From contig CAVVZC010000016.1 in assembly GCA_963752565.1 (NCBI GenBank), forward strand, positions 11,501-75,500: a DNA stretch of 64,000 nt. Direction: 5' to 3'. Within the stretch, counting starts at the first letter, position 1; every line of letters starts with the position of its first letter. This DNA is from UBA11574 sp963752565 (GTDB lineage Bacteria > Desulfobacterota > Desulfobacteria > Desulfobacterales > UBA11574). The position numbers and the translations under genes are program-made. Positions 34,675-43,633 of the stretch are shown here, one piece after another. Under the pieces are notes generated by a model that saw only the letters and a program-made list of their open reading frames with translations, was not told the origin of the DNA and searched no databases.

Positions 34675-35456
34675 AAGATATTCAAAATCAATTCGATTAT
34701 CGCAACATTCCAATTGACAAGGTGGGGATAAAGGATCTTAAATATCCCATAACCGTGCTTGATCGGAGGAACAACATTCAACATACGGTTGCTTCCATAA
34801 ACATGTATGTTGATTTGCCCCACAATTACAAAGGGACTCACATGAGTCGTTTTGTGGAAATGTTGCATCTATTTCGACCGGAAGTCTCCTTAAAAAAAAT
34901 TTCCGTTATTCTTGAGGAGATGAAAGAGTATCTAAATGCAGCTTCAGCCAATATCGAAGTAACCTTTCCCTATTTCATTGAAAAAAAATCTCCGGTCAGC
35001 AAATCTCCCGGTTTGATGGATTATATCTGCAGTTTTTTAGGGTCTAGCGACCCAAAGGGTAAGATTGACCTCGTATCCGTAGTCGTTGTTCCCATCTCTT
35101 CAGTTTGTCCATGTTCAAAAGAAATCAGTGAATCAGGCGCCCACAATCAGCGGGGTCAAGTTCGTCTTAGCACACGCTTTAACAAATTTATCTGGATTGA
35201 AGATATGATTGAGCTGGTGGAAGATGCCGCATCATGTGAAGTATATTCGGTACTGAAACGGGTAGATGAAAAACATGTTACAGAAAAAGGTTTTTCGAAT
35301 CCCAAATTTGTTGAAGACGTTGTGAGAGATGTTGCGGATAAATTGAAAAAAGACAGCAATATAACTTGGTTTTCCGTGAGTGCCGAAAATTTCGAATCCA
35401 TCCATAACCATAGTGCCTATGCCTCCATAACAAGCGGGCATGAACCCTATCGCTAG
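34671..35456 (+). CDS. folE2: GTP cyclohydrolase I type 2 (FolE2)
   Basis: A protein of 261 aa. Family blocks: IPIDKVGIKDLKYPITVLDR, VDLPHNYKGTHMSRFVE, SSVCPCSKEISESGAHNQRG with the metal-binding Cys, and SVSAENFESIHNHSAYA at the end. It turns GTP into dihydroneopterin triphosphate for folate and queuosine pathways; FolE2 can use metals other than zinc. It ends tail to tail with dacB, overlapping by 4 bp. Confidence 0.95.
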   Translation: MKDIQNQFDYRNIPIDKVGIKDLKYPITVLDRRNNIQHTVASINMYVDLPHNYKGTHMSRFVEMLHLFRPEVSLKKISVILEEMKEYLNAASANIEVTFPYFIEKKSPVSKSPGLMDYICSFLGSSDPKGKIDLVSVVVVPISSVCPCSKEISESGAHNQRGQVRLSTRFNKFIWIEDMIELVEDAASCEVYSVLKRVDEKHVTEKGFSNPKFVEDVVRDVADKLKKDSNITWFSVSAENFESIHNHSAYASITSGHEPYR

Positions 35457-36670
35457 TTTAATTCACGCTGAATTATATCCATCATCGGTTCCGGAGACTT
35501 ACCTGGCGTATTTATCATTAAAACAAAAGGATACAACTCTCCATTATTCTTTTTGATATAGCCGGCTCTGGTATGGATTCCCTTAAGGGTTCCAGTCTTA
35601 TAATACATTTTTTCCGTTTGTCGCATAAGAAAATAATGCGGTATAAATGCATTAAGAATTTTATAAAAGTCCCTCGCTGAAATCTTATTTTTTCTCGATA
35701 TTCCGGAACCTTCTTCAATTTGAACATGATCGATTTCCAGGATATTTTTTGCGTATATCAAAGCGGCCCGAACCCCTTTTTCTAAGTTCCCGGGAGGACC
35801 ATATGCTTTTGCCCCTGCGGTAATGAGCAGCTGATTGGCAATAAAGTTGTTTGAATATTCGAGAAGTTTTGATAGGGTCTGAATTAATGAAAAGCTGGAA
35901 ACATATCTATAGATGAGTTTATCCGGCTTTTTTTGAACCTTTCCCAACTTTAGACTTCCGTTCAACCGAACCCCGTCTTTTTTTAAGAAATATAAAAAAA
36001 GATATCCGGCATAACGCGTAATCTCATTTCTTTGGCTTGAAAGCACAATTCTCCCGTGATCCATTTGAGAAGCCTTGACCCTGGATAGTATAAGCGGCAA
36101 TAGCGGCGTTTGCGATTCAGCACTGACATAAACGCCGGTTTTGTTGCGTTTGAAATTAACCGTGTTGAAATTTACACACAAGGCGCCGTTAGGAGCATCA
36201 TAGGGTTCGTATGATACATTTATGCCGGGGATCACGGTTGGCTCGCCAAAATATGAATCATCAAGGATAAGATCGTTAATAATGCTGTATTTGCCACTAA
36301 GTCTCATGGAAAGGTGATGGATCATTTCCACAACAGTTTCTGAAATGAGAAGCGGATCACCATAGCCCTTTACTTTGAGATTTGAATGATGATCCATGTA
36401 AAATTCTGTGAAAAACTTATAATCAGGGCCAAGATAATGAATGGCCACAAGCGCGGTGAATATCTTAAGTGTCGATGCAGGGATGAGCTGAATATCCACA
36501 TTTTTTGAAAAAACAATATGACCTTTTGGATCGGCGACCAAGACGGCGTCCCGTTCTCCGATAAGATGCTCTAAATCATCCAATCTTGAGCAATAAAGAT
36601 TTGTTGTTTTAACAAACGGTAGAAGAAAAAGAAGAAGGCAGGAGGTGAATTTAAAGGCTAATTTTAGCAT
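35453..36670 (-). CDS. dacB: D-alanyl-D-alanine carboxypeptidase/endopeptidase (PBP4, S13 family)
   Basis: A protein of 405 aa with a signal peptide (LAFKFTSCLLLFLLPFVKT). Active-site motifs: SxxK in PASTLKIFTAL (residues about 60-70), SxN in EYSNNFIANQL (about 290), and KTG in MYYKTGTLKGIHTRAG (about 365). The long insert between the first two motifs is the mark of the S13 family. It trims peptidoglycan in the periplasm. It is followed on the same strand by nothing close. Confidence 0.9.
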   Translation of the reverse strand: MLKLAFKFTSCLLLFLLPFVKTTNLYCSRLDDLEHLIGERDAVLVADPKGHIVFSKNVDIQLIPASTLKIFTALVAIHYLGPDYKFFTEFYMDHHSNLKVKGYGDPLLISETVVEMIHHLSMRLSGKYSIINDLILDDSYFGEPTVIPGINVSYEPYDAPNGALCVNFNTVNFKRNKTGVYVSAESQTPLLPLILSRVKASQMDHGRIVLSSQRNEITRYAGYLFLYFLKKDGVRLNGSLKLGKVQKKPDKLIYRYVSSFSLIQTLSKLLEYSNNFIANQLLITAGAKAYGPPGNLEKGVRAALIYAKNILEIDHVQIEEGSGISRKNKISARDFYKILNAFIPHYFLMRQTEKMYYKTGTLKGIHTRAGYIKKNNGELYPFVLMINTPGKSPEPMMDIIQRELN

Positions 36671-36717
36671 TCATAAAACCTGCGTGATTCCAAATCGTCT
36701 AAGTCCGAGTTTATTGA

Positions 36718-37158
36718 CTATTTGCTTTCCAAGATAATCGTCACCGGTCCATCGTTGATTAAAGATACTTCCATCACGGTCTGAAAGCGACCGGTTTTTA
36801 CAATAACACCTTTCTGACGGACGTGTTCAACAAATTGCTGGTACAGTTCATTGGCCAGTTCAGGGGGTGCAGCTTTCACAAATGAAGGGCGTCGCCCTTT
36901 TTTACAATCTCCCAGCAAGGTAAACTGTGATACGACCAGCATTTCACCACCCATGTCAAATAAAGAGCGGTTCAACTTATAATTTCCATCTTCAAAAATT
37001 CTTAAGTTAACAATCTTGTCTGCTAGATATTTGGCATCATCGGTTTTATCCGATGTTGCGACCCCTAAAAGCACTAAAAGCCCTTTATCGATTTTACCAA
37101 CCAATTCATCCCCTACGGTAACAGAACTTGACTTTACTCTTTGTATCACTGCGCGCAT
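36718..37158 (-). CDS. dtd: D-aminoacyl-tRNA deacylase
   Basis: A protein of 146 aa. It starts MRAVIQRVKSSSVTVGDELV and has GGEMLVVSQFTLLGDCKKGRRPSF and the closing SLINDGPVTIILES with the cross-subunit Gly-cisPro block (here NDGPVT). It removes D-amino acids from mischarged tRNA. It lies 36 bp after the glycerate kinase gene on the same strand. Confidence 0.96.
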   Translation of the reverse strand: MRAVIQRVKSSSVTVGDELVGKIDKGLLVLLGVATSDKTDDAKYLADKIVNLRIFEDGNYKLNRSLFDMGGEMLVVSQFTLLGDCKKGRRPSFVKAAPPELANELYQQFVEHVRQKGVIVKTGRFQTVMEVSLINDGPVTIILESK

Positions 37159-37194
37159 AATTTAACGTCTCAGAAAATCTATAACTTTATGTAA

Positions 37195-38538
37195 TTAAGT
37201 GACGAGTACAATCCTCAAATCCATGACATTGGTATTGGTTGGACCGGTTATGAATAGGTCTTCAAGTTTTTGAAAAAAATGATATGAGTCATTGTTTGCC
37301 AGAAAACGATACGGATCCAATCCCATTTCTTCGGCACGTTTAAGCGTATAGGTATCCGAAAAAGCCCCGGCTGCATCTGTAGGACCATCGGTACCGTCAG
37401 TACCGCCGCTCAGCATAACGATATTTTTTTTGCCGGAAATATCTATTGATGCAGATAGTGCAAACTCCTGATTCCGTCCTCCGAGACCATTACCTGTAAT
37501 GGTTACCGTGGTTTCACCGCCGGAAAGGATACAGGCCGGTAAAGGGAGGGGATTGCCGGTTTTAATGATCTCTCTGGCGATGGCTCCATGGACTTGAGCG
37601 ATAAATCGGGTTTCTCCCTCGATCATTGAAGATAGTAGAAGAACATTATACCCTAAGCTTTCGGCTTTTTCTTTGGCGGACATTAAGGATTCAATGTTAC
37701 TTCCGATAATCAAATTATAAGTTCTATCAAAAACAGGATCATGCGGTCGAGGCGTTTCATCAATTTTACCTGAAATACCAGATTCAATATGATTCAGTAT
37801 ATTTTGGGGTATTTTGTCGATAATGTTGTACCTGCGGAAAATGTTCTTGCAATCGTAAAAAGAGCTTGAATCCGGTACTGTGGGGCCCGATGCAATAACG
37901 TCGAGATCATCCCCCACAACATCCGAAAGTATAAGGGTAACAAGTGTGGCAGGATATAGCGCCTGGGCAAGTCTACCCCCCTTTATTTTAGAAATGTGCT
38001 TTCTTATCGTATTTATTTCATGAATGGTAGCACCGCAGGAAAGGAGTATTTTGATGGTATCCTGTTTGTCCTCGAGGGTAAGGCCGTCACAGGGGAGAGG
38101 CATCAATGCAGATCCTCCTCCTGAAATGAGGCATAATATAAGATCATCCTTTCCTACATTCTTCGAAAAATTTAGGATGGCAGATGCTCCGCGTATTCCA
38201 TTTTCGTCAGGTAAAGGATGGCCTGCTTCTATGAGATTGATATGCTTTAAATCAGCCACATGATCGAATTTTACAATAATAATGCCGTCTGTAATATTTT
38301 CATCAATCATATCTTCTATGGCTGCAGCCATTGGTGCTGTGGCTTTTCCTGCGCCGAATACATACAGATTTTTATATCGAACGAGATGATATGAACGATG
38401 ACCAATAAAAAGAGTTTTACCATCAAACCTGCAGTGTCGCTTAATAGCGGCACCGGGTTGAACAGCTTTTAGGGCCTTATAAAAGATTTCGGCAGCGTCT
38501 CTTCTCATCGTTGAAATTGTTTTTGATTTCGAATTCAT
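37195..38538 (-). CDS. glycerate 2-kinase, MOFRL family
   Basis: A protein of 447 aa. The N-terminal domain has VFGAGKATAPMAAAIED and LISGGGSALMPLPCDGLTL, and the C-terminal MOFRL domain has ILSGGETTVTITGNGLGGRN and MLSGGTDGTDGPTDAAGAF. It phosphorylates D-glycerate to 2-phosphoglycerate. It fits well with a serine-glyoxylate aminotransferase such as the one at 7875, though the genes are far apart. ATG 38538 is chosen, as the extra 35 codons upstream are AT-rich and lack the family start. Confidence 0.9.
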   Translation of the reverse strand: MNSKSKTISTMRRDAAEIFYKALKAVQPGAAIKRHCRFDGKTLFIGHRSYHLVRYKNLYVFGAGKATAPMAAAIEDMIDENITDGIIIVKFDHVADLKHINLIEAGHPLPDENGIRGASAILNFSKNVGKDDLILCLISGGGSALMPLPCDGLTLEDKQDTIKILLSCGATIHEINTIRKHISKIKGGRLAQALYPATLVTLILSDVVGDDLDVIASGPTVPDSSSFYDCKNIFRRYNIIDKIPQNILNHIESGISGKIDETPRPHDPVFDRTYNLIIGSNIESLMSAKEKAESLGYNVLLLSSMIEGETRFIAQVHGAIAREIIKTGNPLPLPACILSGGETTVTITGNGLGGRNQEFALSASIDISGKKNIVMLSGGTDGTDGPTDAAGAFSDTYTLKRAEEMGLDPYRFLANNDSYHFFQKLEDLFITGPTNTNVMDLRIVLVT

Positions 38539-38668
38539 AAGAGACCTGTATAAAAAAAACCTGAATTTTGTACAGATAATTTTGAAGGATTCGATATAAT
38601 AAATTGCTATGAAATATTTATGTTGAACGGTTTCGGCTGTCAAATAAAAAATGTTTGGCCCAGCGTTC

Positions 38669-38697
38669 TTGACAAGAATCGAAGATAAACGTATCCT
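38669..38697 (+). promoter_or_regulatory. sigma-70 promoter of the yqgE gene
   Basis: TTGACA at 38669-38674, a 17-nt spacer, TATCCT at 38692-38697, 66 bp before the start codon. Both boxes are close to consensus. Confidence 0.6.
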
Positions 38698-38762
38698 TTA
38701 ACGAGTTTTCACTCAATCAAGGCTCGTAAGAATTTATCTCGGAGTAAAAAGCGGAGTAAAAA

Positions 38763-39332
38763 ATGGAAAATTATTCCCCGGATTCTTTTAAAGGGCAGTT
38801 GCTAATGGCCATGCCCTTATTGATCGATCATAATTTTTATCAAACTGTTACATGTATTTGTGAGTATACTCCAGTAGGAACTGTGGGCATTGTTATCAAC
38901 AGAGTCCATCCTTCTCTGACGGTGAAAGACATTTTTAACGAGCTCAACATGGAGTTTATCCCCGATGTTGAATCCACTCCAATCCACATCGGCGGACCGG
39001 TTCATGTGGGTGAAATCTTTATTCTTCATGGCCCTCCATTCGGCTGGGAAGGGTCTCTTATGGTGACACCTACGCTTGCCTTAAGCAATACCAGAGACAT
39101 TTTAGAATCTATTGCTATGGGCAGGGGGCCGAAGTCATATATAATTGCGCTAGGATGCGCAGGCTGGGGACCGGGACAAATAGAATCAGAGATCAAGCAA
39201 AATTCATGGCTGAACTCTGCTATTGATGAAGATATTATTTTTCATATGCCGATCGAAGAAAGATGGGAAGCATCGTTAAAAAAAATAGGGGTAGATCCGG
39301 GTTTGATTTTGAATACCTCCGGGCATGCATAG
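38763..39332 (+). CDS. YqgE/AlgH family protein
   Basis: A protein of 189 aa. The family pattern is clear: FKGQLLMAMPLLIDHNFYQT, VGIVINRVHPSLTVKDIF, IHIGGPVHVGEIFILH and ALGCAGWGPGQIESEIKQNS, WL. The function is unsettled in general; AlgH is linked to regulation in Pseudomonas. It stands alone with its own promoter. Confidence 0.93.
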   Translation: MENYSPDSFKGQLLMAMPLLIDHNFYQTVTCICEYTPVGTVGIVINRVHPSLTVKDIFNELNMEFIPDVESTPIHIGGPVHVGEIFILHGPPFGWEGSLMVTPTLALSNTRDILESIAMGRGPKSYIIALGCAGWGPGQIESEIKQNSWLNSAIDEDIIFHMPIEERWEASLKKIGVDPGLILNTSGHA

Positions 39333-39603
39333 ATGGTGTGCCATTGTTCTTTATGGCGCCTTACTTGTAATTTTTGTAAATTTATTGAAAAATCTTTTCT
39401 CACCGCTATTCATTGCCACAAAGACTTTAAGATACCAAGGCAAATACTTTTATAGATAATTTTTTTGTGACTTCATGCCTTTTATTCGAATTATGCTGAT
39501 GAAGTTTCGAGACTTTAAATTTTTCGTCCAGAATTGATAATTTTCTAAGAGATCCTAAAACTCCGAATTGTCGTAATATCAAGCCCTTATAGGGCACGGT
39601 GTT

Positions 39604-39800
39604 GTAAGACCTATGCAACACCCCCCTTTTTGCCCAATTTCTGCGTCAGGCTCAAATTTTAACCCGCTTCCGAACTTTGGCGGGTTAATCCTCAAAATGC
39701 TCAATGTATTCGAGTGGTTAAAATGTTTGCCTTCCCCCGGATCAAGGTCCGGGATCTTCGACTTGAACATGAACAAAAATGAGCATTTTTCAAAGGTCTC
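39604..39800. repeat. inverted-repeat element (copy 2, longer variant of about 197 bp)
   Basis: It is related to the element at 22101-22242 and in the same plus-strand orientation: TTTTTGCCCAATTTCTGCGT, CAGGCTCAAATTTTAA, then CTCAATGTATTCGAGTGGTT and the right end GAGCATTTTTCAAAGGTCTC. Two extra small palindromes are inside: ACCCGC...GCGGGT near 39662-39687 and CCCCGGATC...GGTCCGGG near 39738-39756. The left end (GTAAGACCTATGCAAC) has decayed. No gene. Confidence 0.75.
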
Positions 39801-39824
39801 GTTGTATTGCGTCGTGAAGCGGAT

Positions 39825-39968
39825 TTATTTCGATTTCGCTTTGGATTTTGGCTTCTTTTTTTTGAGACAAACTTTATCTTTTTTTACAAATGCGCAGAGC
39901 TTGGGATTGTAATATTCTTTGCAATTTAATGGATTATACAATGGACATTCAGGATGTTTTTCCGACAT
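39825..39968 (-). CDS. 47-aa small Cys-rich protein with a lysine tail
   Basis: A short gene from ATG 39968, with AAGGA 9-13 nt upstream. The product starts MSEKHPECPLYNPLNCKEYY, then NPKLCAFVKKDKVCLKKKKP, and ends KSKAKSK. The four Cys (residues 8, 16, 25 and 34) with spacings 8-9-9 look like a metal site, and the tail is strongly basic. This is a plausible small zinc or nucleic-acid-binding protein; I do not know a family name. It abuts the repeat element at its 3' side. Confidence 0.55.
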   Translation of the reverse strand: MSEKHPECPLYNPLNCKEYYNPKLCAFVKKDKVCLKKKKPKSKAKSK

Positions 39969-40429
39969 GGATCTAATTTTCCTTCATTGTTTAGTCGTCT
40001 ATCTAACAAAATTATTAGGATGTTTATAACATAAAACCTCATGTGTTACAAGGTATTATAAAGATAAAACACTAAAAACAAAAAAACTTATGACATGATT
40101 AAGCAATTAATAACATCAATTCAGCCAAATGTTTCTATATTTGAACACAGAAGGAGAGGGTCAAAACAATAGGATTGAGGAAAGGAAATCGCTTTGACAA
40201 TTCACTTCATACGTTGTAATAAACAGCTTCAATATCCGTTGAATTTTTCTTTTATTTATGTATTTTGACACGCATCAAACATTGCTTGTCTCTTTGCCTA
40301 AGGTGGGTCAGGGTTTTGTTACGATTTATCTACATCATTGCTTATTTCTAAATGATGTAGATTGTTTTGGTTGTTTTTGTTGTCATGGACGTTTCATGTG
40401 TTCACTATCATTTGAATTTTTAGGTTGAA
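39969..40429. other. 460-bp gap upstream of the dynamin-like gene
   Basis: The stretch is AT-rich. It should hold promoters for the small Cys-rich gene (minus) and the dynamin-like gene (plus). I see short imperfect palindromes near 40335-40365 (ATCTACATCAT and ATGATGTAGAT), which could be an operator or stem. No gene. Confidence 0.4.
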
Positions 40430-42799
40430 ATGAATACTTATAACTCGATTAAAAGGGATTTACTTAAAATCAGTGAGGATATTTCAAGTTTTTTTTCCAC
40501 TGCCAAGTCGATACCCGGTATGTCAGACAATTCCTTTGCCGTCTGGGAGAAAACAAATGCGGGTATCAACAAACAATTGTCGGAAGAGATCATTCGTGTC
40601 GCCGTTGTGGGGCCCATTAAATCCGGTAAGAGCACATACATCAACTCACTTTTCAAGGGCGAATATTTAAAACGGGGGGCCGGAGTTGTTACTTCTATCG
40701 TTACTCGAGTTCGCAGTGGAGAAAAGCTTAAGGCAAAGCTGTTGTTTAAATCCTGGGATGAAATTAATGCGGATATGGATCAGGCACTGGCTCTTTTTCC
40801 GTCATTGGACTGGCGGACTGAAAATGACAAATTTGATATACGGCATAAAAAAGAGAGAATGGATCTTCAAAAAGCGTTGACTTCTCTGGGTCCAGAACAT
40901 CTTATCACCAGCGGCACCCGCAATGTTAACAGTGTCCTTTTATCGTCATACCTTAAAGGATTTGAAAAAGTAAAGGATCTGATTTCCTTAGAAGTTAATG
41001 TAAGGCAGTTTGAAGACAATTTATTTGGGGATCATTGGGACTTTGTGAGTGATGGGGCTATGGCGGTCTATTTGAAGGATGTTCATCTAGAAATCGATTC
41101 CGGCGGCATTGAAAGCAATATCGAAATTGCAGATTGCCAAGGGAGTGATTCCCCAAATCCCCTCCACCTGGCCATGATTCAAGATTATCTTCTGTTAACG
41201 AATCTCATCATCTATGTGATCAGCAGTCGAACTGGGCTTAGAGAAGCGGATATAAAATTTATATCATTGATAAAAAAAATGGGAATTTTGGATAACATTC
41301 TTTTTATTATCAACTGTGATTTCAGTGAACATGACTCGCTATATGACCTTGAGGCCTTGATTGAAACAGTAAAAGAAGAGCTTATGATGATAACGCCTGC
41401 CCCAGAGATCTATTCTCTGTCAGCACTTTTCAATCTGTTCAAAGCCCAGAATTTAATGTTGTTACAAAAAGATCGGCTGAGACTGGAGCAATGGAAAGGG
41501 GATAAAGAACTTTCTGCCTTTTCAGATTCCGAAACAGCGCGTTTTGAAGCATCTTTTTACAATAAGCTGACTCGTGGAAGTTATGCGCTCTTGTTAAAAA
41601 ACCATATAGAACGCCTTTATACAATTTCATCCGGCCTAGAGTATTGGATCTCTTTCAATCAGAATGTTCTTTCAAGGAATACCGATAGTGCCAATGAAAT
41701 CGTTGAAAATGTAAAAAAGCATCAGATTAGGATGAATCAGATTAAATCGGTGATAAAAAATACCCTCGATGGTTCGATTCAACAGATCAAACGTGAAGTA
41801 AAACTAGAAATCGATCGTTATTTTGATATCCGATCAGGAAATGTAATACGTGATATCGCGGAGTTTATAAAAAGCTATTCCATTCCGTATCAACAATATG
41901 AAGACGAGATTAAGACTTCGGGTTTTTCAAACACACTTTATATGATATTTCAGGAATTCAAACAGGTTCTCGACACGTTTATGGCTGAAACCATAAACCC
42001 TGAGGTCATTCGTTTTGTCAGAAAGCAGGAAGCACGTATTCATGAACATTTCGAGTCGATTGCAGGACCATTCGATGTCATGGTGCAAGATGCTATCGAT
42101 AAATATAACCGTATGATGGGTAAGTTGGGAATAAAAAGATCCAACGAAGACATAAAAAAGATCGATCTGCCCGATATCGGTACAATAAAATCTATAACAG
42201 GATTAACGCTTCCCCCTGTGGCTGCGTACATGCGGTATACAGCGAAGATGAAGACGGAAGCAACAATGCGCCTTGGTCTTTATAAGGTGGTTAAAATTTT
42301 TAAAAGGTTATTAAAAAAACAGATTCAAGGAAAAAACGAAGGAGAAGTACTTGCATTGAGAGATGGTGTTTTGCGCATGAAGCGTGAAATGGAGAAGTCG
42401 GTGATTTCTCACCTTAAAGATTATCAGGAAAACATAAAATTTCAATATATATACAAACTTGTTGAGGCCGAATCAAACAGTCTGTACGAATCTCTTCTTG
42501 ATCGTTTTCAGGTTTATGGGGCAGATCTTTCACGTATAGTCGACCTGATAAACAACAAGATGATTGACAGAGAGCATATGTCTGAGATGATAAAAACCAT
42601 GGCTCTTGATTGCAGTGAAATGGGTGAAAAAATAAATGGCCTTAGAGAAAAGATTGAAACTATCGAGTCTGCCGATAAGTATATCGCCTTTCAGAAAGCC
42701 TATGGCGATGATCCTTCACCTCTATCAACACCATCTAAGATGAACTTAAATATAAATACGGGTGCGAAACCTGAGCAACCGACAACCAATGACAAGTGA
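40430..42799 (+). CDS. bacterial dynamin-like large GTPase
   Basis: A protein of 789 aa. The GTPase domain has G1 VVGPIKSGKSTYINSL (residues about 58-73), a G2 Thr in GVVTSIVTRV, G3 IADCQGSDSPN and G4-like INCD in ILFIINCDFSEHD. After it come long helical, charged stretches (residues about 390-780), as in the stalk of dynamin-like proteins. No clear membrane span. Family members remodel membranes; the role here is unknown. It is followed 21 bp later by a ParA ATPase, so the two are likely one operon. Confidence 0.82.
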   Translation: MNTYNSIKRDLLKISEDISSFFSTAKSIPGMSDNSFAVWEKTNAGINKQLSEEIIRVAVVGPIKSGKSTYINSLFKGEYLKRGAGVVTSIVTRVRSGEKLKAKLLFKSWDEINADMDQALALFPSLDWRTENDKFDIRHKKERMDLQKALTSLGPEHLITSGTRNVNSVLLSSYLKGFEKVKDLISLEVNVRQFEDNLFGDHWDFVSDGAMAVYLKDVHLEIDSGGIESNIEIADCQGSDSPNPLHLAMIQDYLLLTNLIIYVISSRTGLREADIKFISLIKKMGILDNILFIINCDFSEHDSLYDLEALIETVKEELMMITPAPEIYSLSALFNLFKAQNLMLLQKDRLRLEQWKGDKELSAFSDSETARFEASFYNKLTRGSYALLLKNHIERLYTISSGLEYWISFNQNVLSRNTDSANEIVENVKKHQIRMNQIKSVIKNTLDGSIQQIKREVKLEIDRYFDIRSGNVIRDIAEFIKSYSIPYQQYEDEIKTSGFSNTLYMIFQEFKQVLDTFMAETINPEVIRFVRKQEARIHEHFESIAGPFDVMVQDAIDKYNRMMGKLGIKRSNEDIKKIDLPDIGTIKSITGLTLPPVAAYMRYTAKMKTEATMRLGLYKVVKIFKRLLKKQIQGKNEGEVLALRDGVLRMKREMEKSVISHLKDYQENIKFQYIYKLVEAESNSLYESLLDRFQVYGADLSRIVDLINNKMIDREHMSEMIKTMALDCSEMGEKINGLREKIETIESADKYIAFQKAYGDDPSPLSTPSKMNLNINTGAKPEQPTTNDK

Positions 42800-42820
42800 A
42801 GACCGAAGGAGGGGTTAATT

Positions 42821-43618
42821 ATGAGTGATCGCCGGACCAGAATCATTGCTGTGGCAAATGAAAAAGGCGGTGTCGGTAAAACAGTAACGGTGTTAAACCT
42901 TGCGGCGGCATTGTGCAAAGAAGAAAAAAAGGTTCTGATTGTGGACATGGACCCACAATTTAATGCGACAAAAGGGCTTGGTGTCGATGTTGATGAAAAG
43001 ATGCTGACCGTATACGATCTCATAATGGACAGCAAATCGATTAAAGCAGCCGAGGTAATCATGCCCACAAGCTGGAAAGGGATTGATCTTATACCATCCC
43101 ATGTAGATCTTTCCGGTGCAGAAATCGAACTTGTTGATAAAGTTGGACGTGAAAACAGGCTAAAGGAGGCCCTTGAGGGTATTATCGGGAAATATGATTT
43201 CATATTCCTTGATACCCCGCCCAGTCTTTCATTGTTAACCGTCAATGTGCTGGCATATGCAAAAGAGGTTATTGTTCCATGCCAGACACACCCGTATGCT
43301 TATTCCGCACTGGACGAACTCTTTGACACTATTTTTGCCATACAGAAAAATATCAATACGGACCTGAATGTGACTGGCATTGTGGCGACACTATTTGACA
43401 CGCGAACCCGAATCAGCCATAATATCTTGGAAAAATTGAGAAATGATGATAGATATGCTGATATGCTTTTTAACACGGTGATCAGAGCCAATACGACCAT
43501 TGCCGAGAGTGCCGGTGCTGGAAAACCTGTTGTTTTCTTTAAGCAAAGCAGCTACGGTTCGTCAGACTACACCAGTCTCGCCAAGGAATTGCTGTCTCAA
43601 AATAAGGCAATATATTAA
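42821..43618 (+). CDS. ParA/Soj-family ATPase
   Basis: A protein of 265 aa. Deviant Walker A NEKGGVGKTVTVLNL is at residues 14-28; Walker A' is in VLIVDMDPQFNATKGLG; Walker B is FIFLDTPPSLSLLTVN. These ATPases form DNA- or membrane-bound gradients that position plasmids, chromosomes or protein complexes. No ParB lies beside it, and the gene is paired with a dynamin-like GTPase, so a role other than DNA partition is possible. AAGGAGGGG lies 8 nt before ATG 42821. It ends 15 bp from the opposite YcaO gene. Confidence 0.92.
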   Translation: MSDRRTRIIAVANEKGGVGKTVTVLNLAAALCKEEKKVLIVDMDPQFNATKGLGVDVDEKMLTVYDLIMDSKSIKAAEVIMPTSWKGIDLIPSHVDLSGAEIELVDKVGRENRLKEALEGIIGKYDFIFLDTPPSLSLLTVNVLAYAKEVIVPCQTHPYAYSALDELFDTIFAIQKNINTDLNVTGIVATLFDTRTRISHNILEKLRNDDRYADMLFNTVIRANTTIAESAGAGKPVVFFKQSSYGSSDYTSLAKELLSQNKAIY

Positions 43619-43633
43619 TACAAAAAAAGCCAG

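Noticed and set aside
39613..39912. A 99-codon plus-strand frame
   Set aside because: It is made of the repeat element and the antisense of the small Cys-rich gene.
40430..43618. A phage-defence island built on the dynamin-like gene
   Set aside because: No nuclease, helicase, toxin or other defence gene is near; the ParA pairing points elsewhere.
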